Assembly (NCBI GenBank): GCA_944990035.1
Contig: CALYLX010000064.1
Span: 1 to 64,000, forward strand
From: Clitopilus passeckerianus
Taxonomy: Eukaryota > Basidiomycota > Agaricomycetes > Agaricales > Entolomataceae
Direction: 5' to 3'
Length of the DNA: 64,000 nt
The notes below the pieces were generated by a model, which had not been told where the DNA came from, made no database searches, and worked only from the letters and a program-made list of their open reading frames with translations. Shown here one piece after another: positions 58,860 through 64,000 of this stretch (within the stretch, counting starts at the first letter, position 1; each line of letters starts with the position of its first letter). The position numbers and the translations under genes were made by a program.

Positions 58860-60858
58860 TCAAACATCCGCATCCATCCTCGGATCCTCCTTTGGTATAA
58901 TCGGTCCGAGATCCACCACGGTATAGAACGCGAACGTTTTAGTTTCGGGCGCCCGTGGTGCCGCTTTAGATGGGCTCTCGTTACTCTCTGAAGGCGCCGC
59001 ATCATCAGACCGGTATGTGTAGGACACGAGCATGTTAAACTGTAAAAGGAAAGTAGGGAAGGGGGATCGTCAGAAATCGCTGGTAATAATCGAGGGAAAG
59101 GGGGTTCTTGAAACTCAGCTTACTTTGACGTTGCCTCGCGCCTCCTTCCCGATGACGACTTCTCCTCCCACGACGGTAACATTTGCCCTCTTCTCAAGCA
59201 CGCCGACTGTCTTCACCTTCCCCCTCCCATCCTTCTCTCGCACTCCTCGTCCTACACCAAGCATTTCGTCGTCCTCATCTTCCGTACCGAACATATCCTC
59301 ATCATCCTCGTACTCCCATGCCTCAGCGAAAGGCGCCACAGGGAACGTAGCTGTGGGCAGCGAGATTGCAAACGGAGGCCGACGCGCCTTCTCAGGCGAC
59401 GGTGGCACACTCCCTGGAGTAGGGCTCATCACTGAGGACGCGGCAGCAGTAGATACATGCATCCTCTGCACGGACAGCCGGACCTGAATGGGGTCATACA
59501 GAGGATTTGTCAAATGTAGATGAAAGGGGTATGTTCGGCCTGCATGTATAGAGTTTGCTGCAGCTCGGTCTTCGTCGGTGGTAGCTGTCGCCGGGTTCGA
59601 ACGTGACGAGAGAGCTCGCTTGGCAAGTTCCATCTGAATTTGTTGAACGTGAGGGAGGGAGACAGTTATAGCTGGCAGATAGTTCGCTGCTACAAGTTTG
59701 ATTTTGTATCGTACAGATTGGGCTTTTTGTTCAGGTTTAATAAGGATATGCGTGCATGCTGGGCAACGTTTGGAACGTTTTGAATGCAAGGGGATGCGGA
59801 GCGGCTTTAGTTCTCTGTGAATAGAAAACCGTCAGTACCCCTGTACATGGCTGAAAACACGACTTACTGTGTCTGCAAGGACGTTGCCCAAGTATTTCCC
59901 CATCTTTGGTCCAAACTCGCCACCTCAGGTACACTCTCCAGATGCTTCATATACTCCACATCCGCCTCTCCTCCCCCATTCCCCATCCTACTTGCGGCGG
60001 TGATATCCATTCGACTCTTATACTCTGGCATTTCATCTTTGTTCTTGCTCCTGTCCTTTCCAGGTCGACCTGATGCGCTCCGTGCAAGTGGGGTATATTT
60101 GCCTACCCCAGGAATATCGCGAGCGAGGGCGGCGGAAGCAGCAGATGTAACTGCGCTGGAGTGAAGATGGTGCGAATGGGCCAGACTGCTTGGAACTGCT
60201 GTCGACGACGATAGAGAGCTTGTGAGAGAGGAGGCGCGAATGAAGGGTTCAAAGTGCTCTTTGAGGCGGTCAAATTCCAAAGCCTCGGGTGCGGAATCTT
60301 CAAACTTCTGTAGTTGAGCTATATTGGACTTGACAATCAGCCAGGTCTCCAAACGCCACGATTACAAAGGGCGTACCAGCGAGGCCTGTAGGTTTCTCGA
60401 ATGTGATGCCAACATCAGCCGAGTCCCATCGACAATGGTTACAGTACAGGAGGAACGGTGGCTCCCCGACACCACTAATTGAGCTTGCCAGTCTGCTATC
60501 TGTCGTGTCAGGAGGATCCGAGGGAACAACAGAAAGGGTATTTCGGCAATTCGGACACATGAAGCAATTTCGGGCACATCTGAAGAATCATGAGCAGAGC
60601 TTCTTGTGGGATTGAGGCTACAGACCTGTTCTTCTCTGCTCTTACACTAGCACTAGGTACCTCAAATAAACAGTTCGGGCAGTAATACGTACTGACTTCA
60701 ACGAGCACGCAGCGATTACATCTGATGCTGTCGCATTCTTCGCAGAAAAACAGCGCATGCAGAGGGTGAAAATTGTAAGAAGATGAAGGTAAATGAGGAG
60801 GTGGTGGTGCTGGATCCTCCGAAAGACATGGACAGTGATACAATACACTCGCAGTCAT
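58860..60858 (-). CDS. Dynactin subunit p62 (DCTN4 family)
   Basis: Component of the pointed-end complex of dynactin, which links cytoplasmic dynein to cargo and membranes. Exons are 60858-60626, 60579-60377, 60318-59868, 59814-59124 and 59039-58860, giving 585 residues. The N-terminus has the family's cysteine clusters: HALFFCEECDSIRCNRCVLV, STYYCPNCLFEVPS, CARNCFMCPNCRNTL and LYCNHCRWDS. The central DQRWGNTW is followed by a further cysteine motif (KRSKRCPACTHILIKPEQKA). The C-terminal part has beta-rich segments and an acidic insert (EYEDDEDMFGTEDEDDE). The length agrees with fungal p62 proteins such as Neurospora RO-2. The ATG at 60858 was chosen because upstream in-frame codons are not ATG. 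Confidence 0.9.
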
Positions 60859-61189
60859 TGTGGTACGCGACAAATGCTAGTTCTGATCAAGTCGTCTCAA
60901 TTTAGCCGAACGCCCTTCGCTCGCTACCAACTCGCAACTCGCATCCTCGTCGAATTTACACGATTCAAGCTGATACGGTCATATGTCTCATCTCTTGCAC
61001 AGTCAGTCACCAGCGCCAGCGTATACCAAGTTGGATGGCACCAGGGTTGATATAACACTATTGCAACGACGTTAGAAGACTCTGGAACATCCCAAAAGCA
61101 TCCAAGCAGATCTGTGTATGTAGCCAGACTCTTTGGTCTAGATAAACAGGTACCCTACATGTAAAGCCAGTCCGACATTTGAGAGAAAC
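60859..61189. promoter_or_regulatory. Divergent spacer between dynactin p62 and the small right-hand gene
   Basis: 331 bp between two divergent start codons, with no frame of its own. It is the likely promoter of dynactin p62 and of the small plus-strand gene. Confidence 0.4.
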
Positions 61190-62116
61190 ATGACTGGCAA
61201 ACGCCCTCACAGGTGAGCAGATTCGTCGTTTGTTACTGCTCAAATACACTGAACCCACCCATCCGACAGCGAAGATGCCGATGCTGGGCAACAACAACCC
61301 GCTGCTAAGAAGCAGAGTCTTGCACCGTCCGCATCGTTTGCAGAGGTGCTGAAGAGTGTGAGAGATCAAGGTTACCATCATCTTACCTGCTAATATTTCT
61401 GGCTCAACTGACCTGGACCAAACCTTATTCAGAAGACCACACTGTTGAACAATATAATAGCCAGCTCCCCCAAATCTCAACAAATGAGGAAGACCTCGGT
61501 ACGTACCAGTTGACATTCCCCACAAGATCAAATGACAGTTTGGATGGTCCGCTGACATACCTCTCCAGGGAATTCCAAGTCATTGATATATGCTACAGCA
61601 ATGCCAAGTCTCTCTTGAGCCTCACTGGATGCACCAATGTAGGTTTCCATCATTTGCTGGCCATCAGCATTCCGTTGTGTGGCTTAAAAATGCTTGAATG
61701 CGCTTGAAATGGTCTTAAAGAGCTTTAAGACTGTTTAAGACCATTTAAGCAAATTAAGATGATTAAGAGAACAAAAAATAGAGAGAACATTTTAAGACCA
61801 TTTCAAGTGCATTCAAGCATTTTTAAGCCACATGACGGAATGCTGATGTGTTCTCAATCTCCACTGAAACTTTTCCTAGGCTGGAAATCTTGTCATCGCC
61901 CACATCCATGACTTTCTGATATACATCTACGTTCCGGCTCCTGAAGGTATCACAGAGGATGATATGGAGCCACTTGCTGACTACATCAATGTGAGCATCC
62001 TGCTGCCTTCACTGAGTTGCCAGATGTTGACTACACCCCAAGGAATCCTTTGCCGCCACGATGACATATTGCGTCGCCTGATTGAGTGTACACTGACATA
62101 CCTCGTCGGATTCTAG
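61190..62116 (+). CDS. Possible small gene of unknown function carrying a MITE in an intron
   Basis: Exons 61190-61212, 61270-61370, 61433-61502, 61569-61638 and 61880-62116 join in frame to 166 residues. The product starts MTGKRPHSEDADAGQQQPAA, then KKQSLAPSASFAEVLKSV, and later has AGNLVIAHIHDFLIYIYVPA and PEGITEDDMEPLADYIN. The N-terminus looks like a basic nuclear-type disordered stretch. No domain was recognised. Intron 3 needs a GTACCA donor at 61503 to keep frame, and intron 4 (241 nt) is long because it contains the inverted-repeat element. A 166-codon frame on the opposite strand over the same region (61058-61558) competes but has no splice logic and unusual composition. Confidence is moderate to low. 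Confidence 0.4.
61662..61848. mobile_element. MITE-like element with about 57-bp terminal inverted repeats
   Basis: The left arm starts CATCAGCATTCCGTTGTGTG and the right arm, read in reverse complement, starts CATCAGCATTCCGTCATGTG. Both continue with GGCTTAAAAATGCTTGAATG and then GCTTGAAATGG / ACTTGAAATGG and TCTTAAA. The arms match over about 57 bp with a few differences. The total length is 187 bp, with no coding capacity and an AT-rich centre. The centre has further TTTAAGAC/GTCTTAAA complementarity. Target-site duplication is unclear: outside the repeats no longer direct repeat is seen, so the exact ends are uncertain by a few bases. Confidence 0.85.
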
Positions 62117-62904
62117 GCATGTAAATCACGATTCTGTCATCTTCGAACTTCGCCTTTGACCACACTCATCTTCCGAATCCCAACTCACTCAACCACCGAG
62201 CTTTCTCCGATCTTATCATCAACTTCACTCTCGCATTTCTCCATCAATTCACCTCATCCTACTCTACTTTGACTTCCAACAATTCAACCCTCAATCATAC
62301 ACTACCTCTCAAACTTCTCAAACACATGTTCCTTCCTCCCCTGGCCGATATTCACGATTCCATTGGATTTAGAACATCAAATATTGCTATTCATACTTCG
62401 CATGATCAGCGAACTTCAACTTTCATCCTTGAGGGTCCTCAAGACCCTCATGGTTTGACATTTCTGCACTAGTAAAACTTCTTTCACTTATCTATTCAAT
62501 TTATCAGACTATTTTATTCATCGGACATTTCTCACTGAACAAAATCTTTTACTTACCTTCTAATTCGAGTTTAGTTACCTTACACTTCACCCAATAATCA
62601 AACCATGTACATATCTTTATTCTGGTCGAACTACGTGGCATGCCTTCAAGTAGGAATACAAGATCTTGTCTGTAGTTGACTGGGAATTCATCTTTCGATC
62701 CCCCCTCGTTTGTCTCGACTTTCCAGCTCAGAATTATTCTGTCTCTCTTTGTTCTTTTCTCTCTCTTCACTCACCTTCGAACAGTTCTCCATTGCTGTTC
62801 CTAGCATCTTTGACAACACATCCCGTGTTTGTTGAATTTGTACCTCTCACTTTGACCTATGACTGTTATGATTTTGCTTACATGTTTCCTCCTTACGTAC
62901 CCTG

Positions 62905-63120
62905 GCCCGCTTACACATATATGCTTACCTACCTATGCTGCGCGTTACTGCGCATTACTCATCTTTTTCCTATGCTTACTCCATATCTCTCACGATCATG
63001 AGAGACTTATACCTTATCTGACTCTTTCTGACTTACATTGAGTCATACTGACTCATTACTTACTCAGCATGCTGCACATGCATTATATTTAGAACTACCT
63101 AGATAGGTATATAAACCTGT
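62905..63120 (+). repeat. Diverged repeat, copy A (TATA-containing, LTR-like)
   Basis: Ordered blocks shared with copy B: GCCCGCTTACAC, TGCTTACCT, GCTGCGC...TTACT, a near-palindrome CTCTCACGATCATGAGAG, TGAGTCATACTGACTCA, CAGCATGCTGCACATGC and TATATAAA (63109-63116). Promoter-like content and two copies about 860 bp apart suggest an LTR or LTR remnant. Confidence 0.55.
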
Positions 63121-63766
63121 ACCATTTGGTCAAGGCTCCTCAGCTTGACCTAGGCAATCTACCTATGTAACTGCTTAGTTCTCTACTTCGCCTTTAAGTC
63201 CCTTGCTTTGTCAATCTCACCAGGACGTCAGTACAGCTGCAGCTGCTGACAAATCTCTGTCTTTTTTCATCAAAGATATAGAGCGTAAACAGTGTTACCT
63301 AAGTTGTTAGGCTTTGCCTTAACAACAACTGTACCTTTGTCGTGGCCTTCGGAGTAGCTCACTGAAACCAATCGCATTTACAACTACACGATTGAAGCTA
63401 GTAGTACGGCTCTTCTAGTGTATACATACTAGCAAGGACCGCACTTGTCAACACCTACAATGTTGAGAATTCATGCACACCCAGAAATATTGACCCAGTT
63501 GAAAAATAAGTTGTTCCTATCTTTTTAAGTTAGGCAGGTTAGCTCAGATTCCGAGTACATTTCTTCAGGAGAGGTAGATGAAAATACTGCTCCTTTTTTG
63601 GTCCAGGTGGAACCAATACCTTCAGTTCGGCGGTGGAGAACTGCCTGAATTTCTTTATGTTCGAACATAAGGCATCTGAGTTGACATGATTTGCTTATTT
63701 GTTACAGTTACCTTGGATACACACCTGGACTCTTTTTCCTTCTTACTAATTCATTGTTACAACTTC

Positions 63767-63990
63767 AGCCCGCTTACACCTACTTGCTTACCTCACAGTG
63801 CTGCGCATTATTCATTCTTCTTACACTGATTACTTAGTATTCTCACGATCGTGAGATACTTGTACTATATTTACTTATCATGATTCATAGTGACTCTTAC
63901 CCCGACTCACTCTGAGTCATACTTATTTTACTTACACAGCATTGCTGCACAATGCCCAACCCTTAGCCCTATCAGTCTTATATAAATACT
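63767..63990 (+). repeat. Diverged repeat, copy B (TATA-containing, LTR-like)
   Basis: Same block order as copy A: GCCCGCTTACAC, TGCTTACCT, GCTGCGCATTATTCAT, the perfect 16-bp palindrome TCTCACGATCGTGAGA (63841-63856), GACTCACTCTGAGTCATAC, CAGCATTGCTGCACAATGC and TATATAAA (63979-63986). Confidence 0.55.
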
Positions 63991-64000
63991 TTCACGCTTT

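Larger units (their letters stand above)
62117..64000. other. AT- and CT-rich repetitive region at the right edge, no gene supported
   Basis: Many CT/TC-rich tracts, several short frames without any domain, and two diverged copies of a repeat (listed separately). It may be part of a retrotransposon or its LTR that continues beyond the window. No integrase, reverse transcriptase or other transposon protein was seen. Confidence 0.5.

Noticed and set aside
61058..61558. 166-codon minus-strand frame near the right end
   Set aside because: No domain, odd composition rich in Cys/Ser/Leu, and it overlaps a plus-strand multi-exon model with consistent splice sites. Not strong enough to call.
1..64000. 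CRISPR arrays, bacterial operons, riboswitches, rRNA
   Set aside because: None seen; introns and gene families show a fungal nuclear genome.

Overview
The window comes from a filamentous basidiomycete, most likely an agaricomycete mushroom. Genes are dense and packed with short GT-AG introns (about 45-65 nt). The proteins fit as well: midasin, Ysc84-like SYLF protein, dynactin p62, F-box and MYND families typical of Agaricomycetes, a TPR-type NLR, and a fungal Helitron. All gene models below were spliced by hand from the sequence. For most of them the exon lengths add up to an open frame, which is the main support for the exact boundaries.

Layout. 1-16196 (+) holds nearly all of midasin (MDN1/REA1; about 5,100 residues in 18 exons, 5' end outside the window). 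16410-18486 (+) is a type II membrane nucleotide pyrophosphatase/phosphodiesterase. 19214-20183 (+) is an F-box-like protein. 20603-22019 (+) is a secreted repeat precursor whose 123-residue unit equals one 369-nt exon and carries dibasic cleavage sites. 22476-23556 (-) is a SYLF-domain protein. 24010-25294 (+) is a decayed MYND-finger gene. 25735-26709 (-) is a frameshifted second copy of the F-box gene, followed by tRNA-Gly(CCC) at 26881-26951 (-). 27272-28937 (+) is a PA-TM-RING protein with an altered RING ligand. 30871-32648 (+) is a three-finger CCCH protein, and 33118-34227 (+) a tail-anchored heme oxygenase.

34458-38619 (-) encodes a 1,313-residue NLR-like protein: an MLKL/HeLo-like helical N-terminus, an NB-ARC-type NTPase and TPR repeats. 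39226-41264 (-) and 42161-44099 (+) are two divergently transcribed membrane-anchored aspartic proteases that share intron positions. Two small uncertain genes follow (44656-44993 and 45921-46348).

From about 47.5 kb to 54354 lies a Helitron. Its RepHel gene is almost complete but broken by one frameshift and one stop codon. A second gene (52983-54211), intact and of unknown function, lies between the helicase and a textbook 3' terminus (GC-rich hairpin followed by CTAG, then host T). The right flank returns to host genes: an arrestin-like protein (54600-56139, -), a two-TM protein (56945-57985, -) and dynactin p62 (58860-60858, -). A small five-exon gene follows at 61190-62116 (+) with a 187-bp MITE in its intron. 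The last 1.9 kb is AT-rich and contains two diverged copies of a TATA-bearing repeat.

None of the genes forms an operon, as expected for a eukaryote. The most unusual items are the exon-repeat secreted precursor, the NLR, and the unknown partner gene inside the Helitron.
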